This document shows, in pieces, positions 15,800 to 26,289 of a DNA stretch of 64,000 bases (positions within the stretch are counted from its first letter, which is position 1; every line of letters starts with the position of its first letter). Below the pieces are notes generated by a model. That model was given only the letters and a program-made list of their open reading frames with translations, had not been told where the DNA came from and did no database searches. Origin of the DNA: Mycolicibacterium hippocampi (GTDB taxonomy: Bacteria > Actinomycetota > Actinomycetes > Mycobacteriales > Mycobacteriaceae); contig NZ_BLLB01000002.1 in the NCBI RefSeq assembly GCF_010723735.1, positions 1,302,001 to 1,366,000 of the forward strand, in the 5' to 3' direction. A program made the translations under genes and the position numbers.

Positions 15800-17575
15800 A
15801 TGCGCAGTTCTCTGGGTGTCTCGTTGGGCGCAGCTAACCTCGTCGCGGTCGCCGACGGACGGCCGACCTTCCGGCCGGCGGTCGTGACGCTGCCGGGTGG
15901 TGTGTCGCTGACGGGATTCGTCGACCGTGTCGGTGACCCGGTGCCGCTGGTGGCGCCCGACGGTTCCGGGCATCACGCCGACCGGCTGACCGCGACCGCC
16001 ATCGAGGCGTTGACGCGGGTCGCCCGGCCGCAGCGGCGCCCGGACGTGGCGGCCGTCGCGGTGCCCGCGCACTGGCCGGAGCAGGCGGTGACGGCGCTGC
16101 GCGCCCGCGTTCCGCATCTGAGGGTGGTGTCCGACGCGGTCGCGGCGCTCACCGCGCTGCAGTCCGACCCCGGGCTGCCGACCCGCGGCGTGGTGGCCCT
16201 GTGCGATTTCGGCGCCACGGGCAGCAGCATCACGCTTGCCGACGCCGGCAACGGCTTCGCCCCGATCGGGCAGACCGTGCGTCACGACGACTTCTCCGGT
16301 GACCTCCTCGATCAGGCCTTGCTGGGTCGGGTGCTCGCCGACCTGGAGGTCGACCCGGCAGGCACGTCGGCGGTCGAGTCGCTGACCGAGCTGCGCGAGC
16401 AGTGCCGCGCCGCGAAGGAACGGCTGACCGACGAGACCGCCACCGGGCTGGTCGGTGCCGGGGCGAGGATCCGGCTGACCCGGGCCGAACTCGAGGCGGT
16501 GATGCGGACCCCGCTCGACGGGTTCATACAGGTGCTGCTCGACACGCTGCAGCGCCACCGCGTCGGTGCGACCCAGCTCGCAGCGATCGCCACAGTCGGC
16601 GGCGGCGCCCGCATTCCGCTTGTCACCCAACGGCTTTCGGAGGCTCTCCGGCTTCCGGTGACCACCACGCCATACGCGCAGGCAGCGGCCGCGGCCGGCG
16701 CGGAGCTGCTGGCCCTGCGCAGCGCCGAACACGAGGCGCGCACCTCGCTGGTCCCGGCCTCCGGATTGGACGAGACGGTGGCGGCTGCAGCGGTCCCGCT
16801 CGCGTGGTCGGCCGAGACCACCGACCCCGGCGCGACCGAGGTCGTCCAACCCGTCTACGAGTCGGCCGACGCACGCCCCGACGTCCACTTCGACCCCCGA
16901 GGTGTCGATGTCCCGGAGTTCGAGCCGCTGCCCTGGTACCGGCGGCCCGGCGTGCTGTTCGCCGGTGCGGCGTGTCTGGCTGCGGTGGCGGTGACGGGTC
17001 TGCTGGTGACAACGCAGACCGGTCAGGCCGACACGTCCCCGGCCGGCGCCTCCGGGATCGCCACACCGGTCGCCACGCTGCCGCTGCGGGCACCCGCCCC
17101 GGAGACCGCGCTGCCTGCTCTGCCGCCGGTGACCGAGACGGTGGTCGCCAACGGTCCCGCACCGCGTGTCGTACAGGTGTCGCCGCAGGCTCCGCCACCC
17201 CCGCGGCGGGTCGTCGCCAAGCAGGCGGCACCACCGCCGGTTGCTCCTCCGCCTGCGGCCCCCGCGCCATCCACCACGGCGGAGCCGACACCCACGCCCA
17301 CGCCGACGTCGACGGCGGAGCCGACACCAACGCCCACGCCCACACCGACGCCCACGCCCACACCAACCCCCACACCGACACCGGAGCCAACACCTTCGCC
17401 GACGTCTTCGCCGACGTCTTCGCCGACCCCGGAGCCGACGTCGTCTCCGGAGCCCACGTCGTCCCCGGAACCCACGTCGTCCCCGGAGCCCTCGGCCGCG
17501 GAGCCCTCGGCCGCGCCGGAACCCTCCACGGGCGAGATCACCGAGTGCGTCGCGGAGCCAGACGCAGTCTGCTGA
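15800..17575 (+). CDS. Membrane-anchored Hsp70-like ATPase with Ser/Thr/Pro tail (paralog 2)
   Basis: 591 residues. The nucleotide-binding domain (1 to about 315) keeps the same signatures as the protein at 8337-10145: LGVSLGAANLVAVA, CDFGATGSSITL, ATVGGGARIPLV, and the shared segment GFVDRVGDPVPLVAPDGS. There is no substrate-binding domain. PWYRRP at about 376-381 precedes one membrane helix (about 383-402). The tail ends in long PTPTP and SSPEPT repeats. The phosphate-1 loop lacks the usual D-x-G-T-T, so ATPase activity is uncertain. It follows iniC by 61 bases and may be read with the ini operon. A 13-bp palindrome (AGGCGTGACGCCT, 15755-15767) sits in the gap. Confidence 0.82.
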   Translation: MRSSLGVSLGAANLVAVADGRPTFRPAVVTLPGGVSLTGFVDRVGDPVPLVAPDGSGHHADRLTATAIEALTRVARPQRRPDVAAVAVPAHWPEQAVTALRARVPHLRVVSDAVAALTALQSDPGLPTRGVVALCDFGATGSSITLADAGNGFAPIGQTVRHDDFSGDLLDQALLGRVLADLEVDPAGTSAVESLTELREQCRAAKERLTDETATGLVGAGARIRLTRAELEAVMRTPLDGFIQVLLDTLQRHRVGATQLAAIATVGGGARIPLVTQRLSEALRLPVTTTPYAQAAAAAGAELLALRSAEHEARTSLVPASGLDETVAAAAVPLAWSAETTDPGATEVVQPVYESADARPDVHFDPRGVDVPEFEPLPWYRRPGVLFAGAACLAAVAVTGLLVTTQTGQADTSPAGASGIATPVATLPLRAPAPETALPALPPVTETVVANGPAPRVVQVSPQAPPPPRRVVAKQAAPPPVAPPPAAPAPSTTAEPTPTPTPTSTAEPTPTPTPTPTPTPTPTPTPTPEPTPSPTSSPTSSPTPEPTSSPEPTSSPEPTSSPEPSAAEPSAAPEPSTGEITECVAEPDAVC

Positions 17576-17602
17576 GGCGGTCTTCCGGCCGGCGTGAACC
17601 GA

Positions 17603-18089
17603 TCAGGGTTCTGCCGGCGGTGGGGGAGGCTCCGTGACCGTTTCGGTTTCGGTCTGGGTGACGGTGCTGGTACTGGTGCTCGTGGTGACCGACGTTGTCG
17701 GTGTCGTCGTCGTCGTCGTGGTGGTGGTGGTGGTCGTCGGCGGCGTGGTGGTGGTCGGGGCGGCTTCAGTGGTGGTCGTCGTCGGGGTCGCGGTCTCGGT
17801 GACCGTCGCGGGGGGCACCACGGCCGGGGCGGTCGTCGACGTCACCGGGGTGAGGGATGTCGTCGTGGTCGTCTCCGAGGTCGAGTCGCCGGTGATGGCC
17901 TTGGCCAGCCCGTAGACGATCAGCGCGACGAGCACCGCGCCGATGGCTCCGAACGCGACCAGAGCCGCCGGCTTGCGGTACCACGGCGGTCCCTCGGGCG
18001 GCTGTTCGTCGTAGGAGCCGTAGTCGCTGAGCTGGGTCGGCTCGTCGTCCGAGTAGTTGTTCGGGTCGTCGGGAGATCCGTAGCGCGCC
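17603..18089 (-). CDS. Small single-pass membrane protein with Thr-rich tail
   Basis: 162 residues; the GTG start codon occupies 18089-18091. An acidic N-terminus leads to PPWYRKP (35-41), one membrane helix (about 43-65) and a tail dominated by Thr with Pro, Val and Glu, ending PPPPPAEP. It repeats the juxtamembrane motif, helix and tail plan of both Hsp70-like proteins but has no ATPase domain. A -10-like TACTAT stands exactly 8 bases before the GTG, suggesting a leaderless transcript. It converges on the Hsp70-like gene, with 27 bases between stops. No function is known; a cell-envelope stalk is inferred. Confidence 0.7.
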
Positions 18090-18118
18090 ACGAATCCCGA
18101 TAGTAGGCGGGCTGGCCG

Positions 18119-18586
18119 CTACGGAACCGGGTTCAGCGTGCGTGTCACGTTGGTTCGCGGTCGGTTGCGTGTGGTGCGCGAGGTGGAATCGTCGTCCGCA
18201 TCGTCCTCGCGTGTCCTGGGGGGCCGGTAGTTCGGGTTCCGGCGAGGCGACTCCGAGGTGTCCGAGGTGTCCGCGGTGCTCGTCGGCGTCAGGTCGGGAT
18301 TGATGTCGGTCGTGATCGGCGGACTGGTGCTGGTGATGGTCCCGGTCGTGGTGCGCGTCGGCGACCGAGATTCGGTGGCCGAGCTCGGTGAGTCGATGTA
18401 ATTGATGGGCGCCTGCTGCGGTTCGTTGAACTGGCGGGTGCCCCAGCTGATCGTCACGACCAGCAGAGCGATCGCGGCCACACCCGCCACGCTGGCTCCG
18501 AGCAAGGTGGAGGTGCGGTTGTGCCACGGAACGGGCGGCGCCTCCCCATGGGCGTCTTCGTCTCGATCCCGGCTGCTCACGGCCAC
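18119..18586 (-). CDS. Small single-pass membrane protein with Ser/Thr/Arg/Asp-rich tail
   Basis: 155 residues from GTG 18586, or 153 from GTG 18580. VPWHNRTSTLLG (19-30), a variant of the PWYxRP juxtamembrane motif, precedes one helix (about 27-48). An exported-type low-complexity tail with many S/T/P and late R/D clusters follows. TACTAT lies 8 bases before the second GTG (18580), the same spacing as in the downstream gene, which favours the inner start and a leaderless mRNA. It lies 27 bases upstream of the 17.6-18.1 kb gene on the same strand. Not a recognised family. Confidence 0.68.
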   Translation of the reverse strand: MAVSSRDRDEDAHGEAPPVPWHNRTSTLLGASVAGVAAIALLVVTISWGTRQFNEPQQAPINYIDSPSSATESRSPTRTTTGTITSTSPPITTDINPDLTPTSTADTSDTSESPRRNPNYRPPRTREDDADDDSTSRTTRNRPRTNVTRTLNPVP

Positions 18587-18620
18587 CGATAGTAGCCGCG
18601 GACACCGGGCAGTCGCTGGG

Positions 18621-19562
18621 TCAGCGGAGCTGGGGAATCACCCTCTCGGCGAAGAACGCCACGTGGTCGAGATCGGACATGTCCAGGACCTGCAGGTAGA
18701 CCCGCTCAACACCGGCCTCGATGAAGGGGCCCAACTTGTCGACGATCTCCGAAGGGGTCCCGACTGCAGGCGAGTTCGCGCGAAGCTCGTCGACCTCGCG
18801 GCCGATCGCCGCTGCGCGCCGGGAGACGTCGTCGTCGTCGCGGCCCGCGCACACCACGAACGCCGCGGAGTAGGTCAGCGAGTCCTTCTCCCGTCCCTGC
18901 TTTTCGACGGCCGCCGCCACCCGGGCGTATTGCGTGGTCAGCGTCTCCAGCGGGACGAACGGGATGTTGAACTCGGCGGCGTATTTCGCCGCCAGCGCGG
19001 GGGTCCGTTTGGCGCCACCGCCGCCGATGATGATCGGCGGATGCGGCGGTTGAGCAGGTTTGGGCAGTGCGGGGGATTGCGCGATGCTGTAGTGCGTCCC
19101 GGTGTAGTCGAAGGTCTCACCGACCGGGGTGGTCCACAGCCCGGTGAGGATCTCGAGCTGCTCGGTCAGCCTGTCGAATCGCTCGCCCAGCGGCGGGAAA
19201 GGGATCGCGTAGGCCAGGTGTTCGGCCTCGAACCACCCCGCGCCGATACCGAACTCGACACGTCCGTTCGACATCTCGTCGACCTGGGCCACCGAGATGG
19301 CCAGCGGTCCGGGGTGGCGGAACGTCGCCGAGGTCACCATGGTGCCCAGCCGGATCGAGGTGGTCTCCCGCGCGAGGCCGGCCAGCGTCACCCACGAGTC
19401 GGTCGGGCCCGGCAGCCCGTCGCCGGCCATCGCGACATAGTGGTCCGATCGGAAGAACGCCGAATATCCCGTGCTCTCCGCGATCAGAGCCACCGCGAGT
19501 TGGTCGGCGTAGCTGGCTCCCTGCTGAGGTTCGACGAAGATTCTGAAATCCACTGCATCCAC
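18621..19562 (-). CDS. LLM-class F420-dependent oxidoreductase
   Basis: 313 residues, the usual size of luciferase-like TIM-barrel enzymes. Family features include the N-terminal FRIFVEPQQG strand, the FFRSDHYVAMAG region, RLGTMVTSATFRHPGPLA and GRVEFGIGAGWFEAEH. Mycobacterial members usually use coenzyme F420; the substrate cannot be predicted. The start is GTG (V-D-A-V-D-F). It stands upstream of the two small membrane proteins on the same strand but is not evidently part of the ini system. Confidence 0.85.
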   Translation of the reverse strand: MDAVDFRIFVEPQQGASYADQLAVALIAESTGYSAFFRSDHYVAMAGDGLPGPTDSWVTLAGLARETTSIRLGTMVTSATFRHPGPLAISVAQVDEMSNGRVEFGIGAGWFEAEHLAYAIPFPPLGERFDRLTEQLEILTGLWTTPVGETFDYTGTHYSIAQSPALPKPAQPPHPPIIIGGGGAKRTPALAAKYAAEFNIPFVPLETLTTQYARVAAAVEKQGREKDSLTYSAAFVVCAGRDDDDVSRRAAAIGREVDELRANSPAVGTPSEIVDKLGPFIEAGVERVYLQVLDMSDLDHVAFFAERVIPQLR

Positions 19563-19578
19563 GAGTTTCAGCCTATGC

Positions 19579-20202
19579 TCACAGCCCGCCGCGGGACTGT
19601 TTCACCCGCTCGACCAGGTCGGCTGCTCCGTCGACCGTGACCCGGGCCTCGTCGCGGCCCGCGGCGAACAGCAGCAGCTCGCCGGGTTCCCCGGTGACTG
19701 TGAGCTGCGGGCCCTGGCCCGCGGTGGCGAGCGTCTCGCCTTGCGGGGTGCGGAGTACGACCTTGGCCGGCGCCTTGCGCAGCGTCATCCGCGACATCAT
19801 CGCCACCGGCCTGCGTAGCGCCGCGACCGTCTTGTCGTCGAGCGCCCTGGGTTCCCAGTCCGGCCGGGCACGCCGGACGTCCTCGTGGTGGATGAACATC
19901 TCGGCCACGTTGGCGATCGGATCCAGCAGCTTGAACGGCGAGTACAGCGGCGGCCCCTCGGCCACCTGACCCACCAGCACATCCCAGTCCGTGGAGGCCG
20001 CCAGCTGCCCCTGGACCCGCTCGGTGTATCCGGCGAACGCCGGGATCAGGATCCCCGGTGCCGCGTCCAACCGGCGCTCGCGGACTACCAGGTGTGCGGC
20101 GAGATCGCGGGCGTCCCAGCCCTCGCACAAGGTGGGCGCGTCCGGCGGAACCTCCCGGAACGTCGCAACAAGGGCGGCCCGTTCCTGCTGTGCCACGGTC
20201 AT
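19579..20202 (-). CDS. TIGR03085 family protein (DinB/mycothiol-dependent-like fold)
   Basis: 207 residues from ATG 20202 (TVAQQERAALVATF), preceded by GAAGGG. A longer in-frame start at 20283 gives a poor N-terminus. Metal-site signatures of the DinB/maleylpyruvate-isomerase-like superfamily are seen: DLAAHLVVRERR near residue 35 and MFIHHEDVRRARP near residue 100. This subgroup is actinobacterial and uncharacterised. It is 16 bases upstream of the LLM oxidoreductase, so the two may be co-transcribed. Confidence 0.8.
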   Translation of the reverse strand: MTVAQQERAALVATFREVPPDAPTLCEGWDARDLAAHLVVRERRLDAAPGILIPAFAGYTERVQGQLAASTDWDVLVGQVAEGPPLYSPFKLLDPIANVAEMFIHHEDVRRARPDWEPRALDDKTVAALRRPVAMMSRMTLRKAPAKVVLRTPQGETLATAGQGPQLTVTGEPGELLLFAAGRDEARVTVDGAADLVERVKQSRGGL

Positions 20203-20351
20203 GTCAGTGGTTGCCCTTCCGTCGTCTCCCCAGTCTCCCACCGGCGGTTCGATGTTGATGCCAGCCGTCGCGGATCCGCTCATCCGGTGTGCTGTTCCAC
20301 GACGGGGCAGGCGTCAAACGTCGCCGCCGGTGACCGCCACGTGACAGCGGG

Positions 20352-20897
20352 TCAGAAACCCTCGACGCCTTCGACGCTGACGACCATGCCCCGTCCGGTG
20401 CTGTCGTTGGTGAAGCGGGTACCGTCCACACTGGCGTCGATGGTCCAGCCCACCGCCGAATAGGTCCGGTAGTCCAGGGTTTCGGCGGGAATGGCCCCCA
20501 GATTCCCCAGCACCCAACTGATCTGTCCGTCAGCGGTGAGGCGCACGCCGTTCGCGGGCATGCCCTCGATCTCAGGTGCATCGGTGAACGCTGCCTCGCA
20601 GCCCACTTCCTGCTCGTCGAGTTGGCACCGGGTCTTGCCGGACTTGGTCTGGATGAACACGTACCCGTTGCGGGGTTGCAGCACCTGCCCGCCGGGGGGT
20701 CGCGGCGCGGTCGGGGTCGGGCGCGGATCCATGGTGGACGGCGGCGCCGCGGTCGGGCGGCTCGGCCTCGGGGTGGGAAATTCGGGCTCGGCGAACGAGT
20801 CCTGTTGCCGGGTGGCGGTGCCCTCGACGCTGGACTGGCAGCCGGCGAGCAGGCCGGCGCAGGCAAGCACGCTTGCGATCACCAGCCGCGTCTTCAT
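20352..20897 (-). CDS. lpqJ: Lipoprotein, LpqJ-like
   Basis: 181 residues from ATG 20897. KTRLVIASVLACAGLLAGC is a lipoprotein signal with lipobox LAGC. A Pro/Thr/Arg-rich linker leads to a globular domain with two cysteines (CQLDEQEVGCEAAF), probably disulfide-linked. Its place between the ini operon and dnaK and its size match lpqJ (Rv0344c). The function is unknown. Confidence 0.75.
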   Translation of the reverse strand: MKTRLVIASVLACAGLLAGCQSSVEGTATRQQDSFAEPEFPTPRPSRPTAAPPSTMDPRPTPTAPRPPGGQVLQPRNGYVFIQTKSGKTRCQLDEQEVGCEAAFTDAPEIEGMPANGVRLTADGQISWVLGNLGAIPAETLDYRTYSAVGWTIDASVDGTRFTNDSTGRGMVVSVEGVEGF

Positions 20898-21037
20898 TCC
20901 GGCCAGCGTACCCAGCATGTGGTGCGAGTGACGGAAGTGACGCGCGGGTGGTCGGGCGCCGCGAGTGTGAAGCCAAGGCTGTGATGTTGGTGCAGATCGC
21001 GACCAGGAACGCTATTTCGCGCAAGCCGGGGAACGTC

Positions 21038-21064
21038 GGGAACAAATCGCTCCGGCAGCCCGTT
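21038..21064 (+). promoter_or_regulatory. SigH/SigE-type promoter of the dnaK operon
   Basis: GGGAACA (21038-21044), 16 bases, then CGTT (21061-21064), matching the mycobacterial SigH consensus GGAAC-N16-18-GTT. The dnaK operon is a known SigH target in M. tuberculosis. The clpB promoter here has the same spacing. The rest of the 298-base gap upstream of dnaK holds two HAIR sites and no gene. Confidence 0.7.
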
Positions 21065-21077
21065 GGCCATATCGATA

Positions 21078-21098
21078 GTTGAGTGAATCAGGCTCAAG
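21078..21098. promoter_or_regulatory. HspR operator (HAIR 1) of the dnaK operon
   Basis: GTTGAGT-N7-GCTCAAG against the HAIR consensus CTTGAGT-N7-ACTCAAG: 12 of 14 defined bases match with exact spacing. It lies just downstream of the SigH-type -10 element. HspR encoded by the last gene of this operon would bind here with DnaK as co-repressor. Confidence 0.8.
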
Positions 21099-21132
21099 TC
21101 TGAGTTGACACCACGGTGGCATCAGGTGCAGT

Positions 21133-21153
21133 CTTGAGCGCGGTGCACTCACA
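21133..21153. promoter_or_regulatory. Second HAIR site upstream of dnaK
   Basis: CTTGAGC-N7-ACTCACA: 11 of 14 HAIR bases match with exact N7 spacing, 43 bases before the dnaK start and 55 bases centre-to-centre from the first site. A TTGACA at 21105-21110 between them could be the -35 of a vegetative promoter; no clear -10 accompanies it. Confidence 0.65.
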
Positions 21154-21195
21154 CGTCTGAGGATCAACTAAACGTCTATTCAGGAGGCAGCAATT

Positions 21196-23051
<1,856 letters not shown>

Positions 23052-23055
<4 letters not shown>

Positions 23056-23687
23056 GTGACGACCGAGACCGTTCCGCCGAACAGGAACCGATCACCGTCA
23101 CCGACAAGCGGCGCATAGATCCGGAAACGGGTCAGGTGCGGGACACCGCTGCCGCCGGGCCGGCCCCCAGTGGGGGGCCGGCGCCGGACGAGTTCGCGGG
23201 CGAATCCGTCGAGGAAGCCGGCAAGGCGGCCGAGTTGCTGAACGATCTGCAACGCGTGCAAGCGGATTTCGCGAATTACCGCAAGCGGGCACTGCGTGAT
23301 CAGCAGTTGATCTCCGACCGGGCCAAGGCCTCGGTGATCACCCAGCTGTTGCCGGTGCTCGACGACCTGGACCGGGCCCGCAGCCATGGTGACCTGGAAT
23401 CCGGACCGCTGCGCTCTGTTGCCGACAAGCTCTCGACAGCGCTTGAAGCGCTTGGCCTTTCGGGATTCGGCAGCGAGGGTGACGAGTTCGATCCCGCGTT
23501 GCACGAAGCCGTTCAGCACGAAGGCGAGGGCACGCATCCGGTCGTCGGGACCGTGATGCGGCGCGGGTACAAGGTCGGTGACCAGGTGGTCCGTCATGCC
23601 ATGGTGGGCGTCGTGGACACCGTGCCCGACGCGACCGCGGACGGCGGTAATGCCGACGTGAGCGCGGAACAACCCTCAGAATCATAA
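23052..23687 (+). CDS. grpE: Nucleotide exchange factor GrpE
   Basis: 211 residues from a GTG overlapping the dnaK stop by 4 bases (GTGA), a coupled start. The N-terminus is disordered and acidic, then a coiled-coil helix ([20 protein letters not shown]) and the C-terminal beta domain ending in the family signature ([20 protein letters not shown]). It releases ADP from DnaK. Confidence 0.96.
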
Positions 23688-23732
23688 GAGTTGACCATCT
23701 ACGACAACGAGCGGGAGAGGAGGTGACCCGAT

Positions 23733-24929
23733 ATGGCCCAGCGAGAGTGGGTTGAGAAGGACTTCTACAAGGAGCTCGGCGTCACCTCTGATGCCGACGA
23801 GAAGGAGATCAAGCGGGCCGCCCGCAAGATTCTCTCGGAGAACCACCCCGACCGGAACCCCGGCAACGCCGCGGCCGAAGAGCGGTACAAAGCCGCGTCG
23901 GAAGCCAAGGAAGTCCTCACGGATCCGGCGAAGCGCAAGGAGTACGACGAAACCCGCCGGCTGTTCGCAGGCGGCGGGTACGGTCGGGGCCGCTTCGGCG
24001 GTGGCGGCAGTGGTGGCGGTGGGTTCGGCGGTTTCGGTGCCGGCGGGGACGGCCAGGAGTTCAACCTGAACGACCTGTTCGACGCTGCCGGTCAAACCGG
24101 TGGCGCGAACATCGGGGACCTGTTCGGCGGGCTTTTCGGGCGGGGTGCTCAGCAACCGCGCCCGTCGCGTCCGCGCCGGGGCAACGACCTTGAGACCGAG
24201 ACCGAGCTGAGCTTCCTGGAAGCCACCAAGGGCGTGGCGATGCCACTTCGGCTGACCAGCCCGGCCCCGTGCACGAACTGCCACGGCAGCGGCGCACGTC
24301 CGGGAACCAGCCCGAAGGTCTGCCCGAACTGCAACGGCGCGGGCGTCATCAGCCGCAATCAGGGCGCGTTCGGCTTCTCCGAGCCGTGCACCGAATGTCG
24401 TGGCAGCGGGTCGATCATCGAGAACCCCTGCGACGAGTGCAAGGGAACCGGCGTGACCACCCGCACCCGCACCATCAACGTGCGGATACCTCCCGGTGTC
24501 GAGGACGGTCAGCGTATCCGGCTGGCCGGCCAGGGCGAAGCCGGACTCCGGGGAGCGCCGTCGGGTGACCTGTACGTGACAGTACACGTCAGGCCGGACA
24601 AGGTGTTCGGACGCAACGGCGACGACCTGACAGTCACGGTGCCGGTCAGCTTCCACGAATTGGCCCTGGGCACAACGCTTTCGGTTCCAACACTGGAAGG
24701 CAAGGTCGGGGTCCGGGTGCCGAAGGGGACATCCGACGGCCGCATCCTGCGGGTGCGCGGACGTGGCGTGCCCAAGCGTGCCGGCGGCCACGGTGATCTG
24801 CTGGTCACCGTCAAGGTGGCGGTGCCACCGAATCTCGAGGGTGAAGCCGCCGAGGCCCTCGAGGCCTACGCGAAAGCCGAGCGCGCCGCAGGGTTCGACC
24901 CCCGGGCGGGTTGGGCCGGTGCGCAATGA
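23733..24929 (+). CDS. dnaJ1: Co-chaperone DnaJ1 (Hsp40)
   Basis: 398 residues. J domain with the HPD motif ([10 protein letters not shown]), Gly/Phe-rich region, four CxxCxGxG zinc repeats ([32 protein letters not shown]) and two C-terminal beta domains. The J domain begins DFYKELGV after MAQREWVEK, typical of the heat-shock-operon DnaJ1 rather than DnaJ2. GAGAGGAGG precedes ATG 23733. Confidence 0.97.
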   Translation: MAQREWVEKDFYKELGVTSDADEKEIKRAARKILSENHPDRNPGNAAAEERYKAASEAKEVLTDPAKRKEYDETRRLFAGGGYGRGRFGGGGSGGGGFGGFGAGGDGQEFNLNDLFDAAGQTGGANIGDLFGGLFGRGAQQPRPSRPRRGNDLETETELSFLEATKGVAMPLRLTSPAPCTNCHGSGARPGTSPKVCPNCNGAGVISRNQGAFGFSEPCTECRGSGSIIENPCDECKGTGVTTRTRTINVRIPPGVEDGQRIRLAGQGEAGLRGAPSGDLYVTVHVRPDKVFGRNGDDLTVTVPVSFHELALGTTLSVPTLEGKVGVRVPKGTSDGRILRVRGRGVPKRAGGHGDLLVTVKVAVPPNLEGEAAEALEAYAKAERAAGFDPRAGWAGAQ

Positions 24930-25291
24930 GTGCCGGCCGCAGGGAGGAAGCCAGGACGTTTCTGATCTCGGTGGCCGCCGAACTTGCCGGCATGCACGCG
25001 CAGACACTGCGCACCTACGACCGACTCGGTCTGGTCAGCCCGCAGCGCAGTTCCGGTGGCGGACGGCGTTATTCGGAACGTGACGTGGATTTGCTCCGCG
25101 AGGTGCAGCGGCTGTCGCAGGACGAGGGTGTGAACCTGGCCGGTATCAAGCGGATCATCGAGTTGACCAACCAGGTCGAGGCGCTGCAGGCGCGGGTCCG
25201 CGAACTGAGCGCCGAGGTCGAGCACCTGCGGGCTCAGCCGCGGGCCAAGAGCACCGCGCTGGTGGTGTGGCAGCCACGCCACCAGCGCTGA
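24926..25291 (+). CDS. hspR: Heat-shock repressor HspR (MerR family)
   Basis: 121 residues; its ATG overlaps the dnaJ1 stop (ATGA, 24926-24929). A MerR-type winged helix-turn-helix ([20 protein letters not shown], then the [14 protein letters not shown] wing) is followed by a leucine-rich coiled coil ([20 protein letters not shown]). It represses its own operon, and by inference clpB, through HAIR sites found at 21078, 21133 and 38873. The operon ends at the palindromic element after this gene. Confidence 0.96.
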   Translation: MSAGRREEARTFLISVAAELAGMHAQTLRTYDRLGLVSPQRSSGGGRRYSERDVDLLREVQRLSQDEGVNLAGIKRIIELTNQVEALQARVRELSAEVEHLRAQPRAKSTALVVWQPRHQR

Positions 25292-25293
25292 CC

Positions 25294-25362
25294 ATCCGCC
25301 GGAACGGTATTCCAGCAGAGGCTTTCTCGGATTTCTGCGCCTGGAATACCGTTCCGGCGGAT
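25294..25362. repeat. Intact palindromic repeat element; bidirectional terminator position
   Basis: Two perfect 22-base inverted arms, 25294-25315 and 25341-25362, enclose a 25-base loop. The arms contain GGAACGGTATTCC and its complement. It fills the space between the convergent hspR and epimerase genes and should fold into a very stable hairpin. A second copy with the same core length, split by an IS30-family element, lies at 41525-42878. It is therefore a dispersed repeat, not a one-off terminator. Confidence 0.8.
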
Positions 25363-26265
25363 CTAGTCGATCTTGATGCGGAACTGGGCCGTCGCGGATT
25401 CGCCGGGCTGCACCTCGTGATAGCCGCCGCGGCGCAGCGCGTCTGTGGGGGCGGCCATCGGCTCGAAGCACACCACGTCGTCGTCGCCGGGTGCGAACAC
25501 CTGCGCGGCGGTGAAACCCTCATCGAAGTGCACCTCGATGCGCCGGTCACCACCTGAGAGGGCGAACACCGAGCCGGGCGCGACTTCGTCGTAGCCGTCG
25601 TCGATGAACCTGTCACCCAACAACTCCGAGGCCGCCGGGCGATCCTCGATCCGGCCGGTCGGAATTCCCCACGCGTTCACCGGCTGGTACCGCATGGCTG
25701 GTGTCTCGATGTTCCAGTTCGCCCGCGGCACACCCGGCAACTGCAGGTAGGGATGGAAGCCGAAGCACATCGGCACCCGCGATCCGGTGGTCGCGCTGAC
25801 CGTGGTCTTCACCGTCAGCGTCCGGTCGAGCAGGGTGATGTCCAACGTCAGCAGGTGCGGGAACGGGAACGTCGCCAGCAGCGCCGGGCGCGCGGCGAAA
25901 TCCAGTTCGGCGGTCAGCTGGGACTCCAGCATCGTGGTGACGTCCCAGTCCGGGTACGCGGCCAATGTCCCGTGGATCGGCACCCCGTGCTGGTCGGTAC
26001 GCACGCCACCGGTGCCGGGGGTCAGCGTCACGACCGCACCGTCGACGCCGTAACCATTGCTGCTCAGCCGGTTCGCCCACGGGTAGAGGATCGGGATCCC
26101 CATGGTCTTGTGGTTGGACACATAGGCCTGCAGCCCGCGGCGCTGACCCAGCAGTTCGGCACCCCCGTCCGACAGCGACGTGGCGACCATGCCTGCGGTG
26201 GGGACGTAGGTGGCGGTCAGCGCGGACGAGGGATCGCGCAGCGTGACGGTTTCAAACTCGGCCAT
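25363..26265 (-). CDS. Aldose 1-epimerase family protein
   Basis: 300 residues from ATG 26265 (MAEFETVTL), preferred for the CAGGAT upstream; an ATG 18 bases earlier is possible. Mutarotase-fold features are seen: LYPWANRLSSNGYGVDG (substrate loop), the IHGTLAAYPDW catalytic-His region and MCFGFHPYLQLPG. It probably interconverts anomers of a hexose or sugar phosphate. Its stop abuts the palindromic element. It is followed upstream by the flavohemoprotein gene, 24 bases from it, on the same strand. Confidence 0.85.
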   Translation of the reverse strand: MAEFETVTLRDPSSALTATYVPTAGMVATSLSDGGAELLGQRRGLQAYVSNHKTMGIPILYPWANRLSSNGYGVDGAVVTLTPGTGGVRTDQHGVPIHGTLAAYPDWDVTTMLESQLTAELDFAARPALLATFPFPHLLTLDITLLDRTLTVKTTVSATTGSRVPMCFGFHPYLQLPGVPRANWNIETPAMRYQPVNAWGIPTGRIEDRPAASELLGDRFIDDGYDEVAPGSVFALSGGDRRIEVHFDEGFTAAQVFAPGDDDVVCFEPMAAPTDALRRGGYHEVQPGESATAQFRIKID

Positions 26266-26289
26266 GGCAGTCGATCCTGCCATGTGGGC

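Noticed and set aside
17640..17860. Thr-codon tracts as a CRISPR-like or microsatellite array
   Set aside because: The repeats are codon-periodic low complexity within open reading frames and have no spacers.
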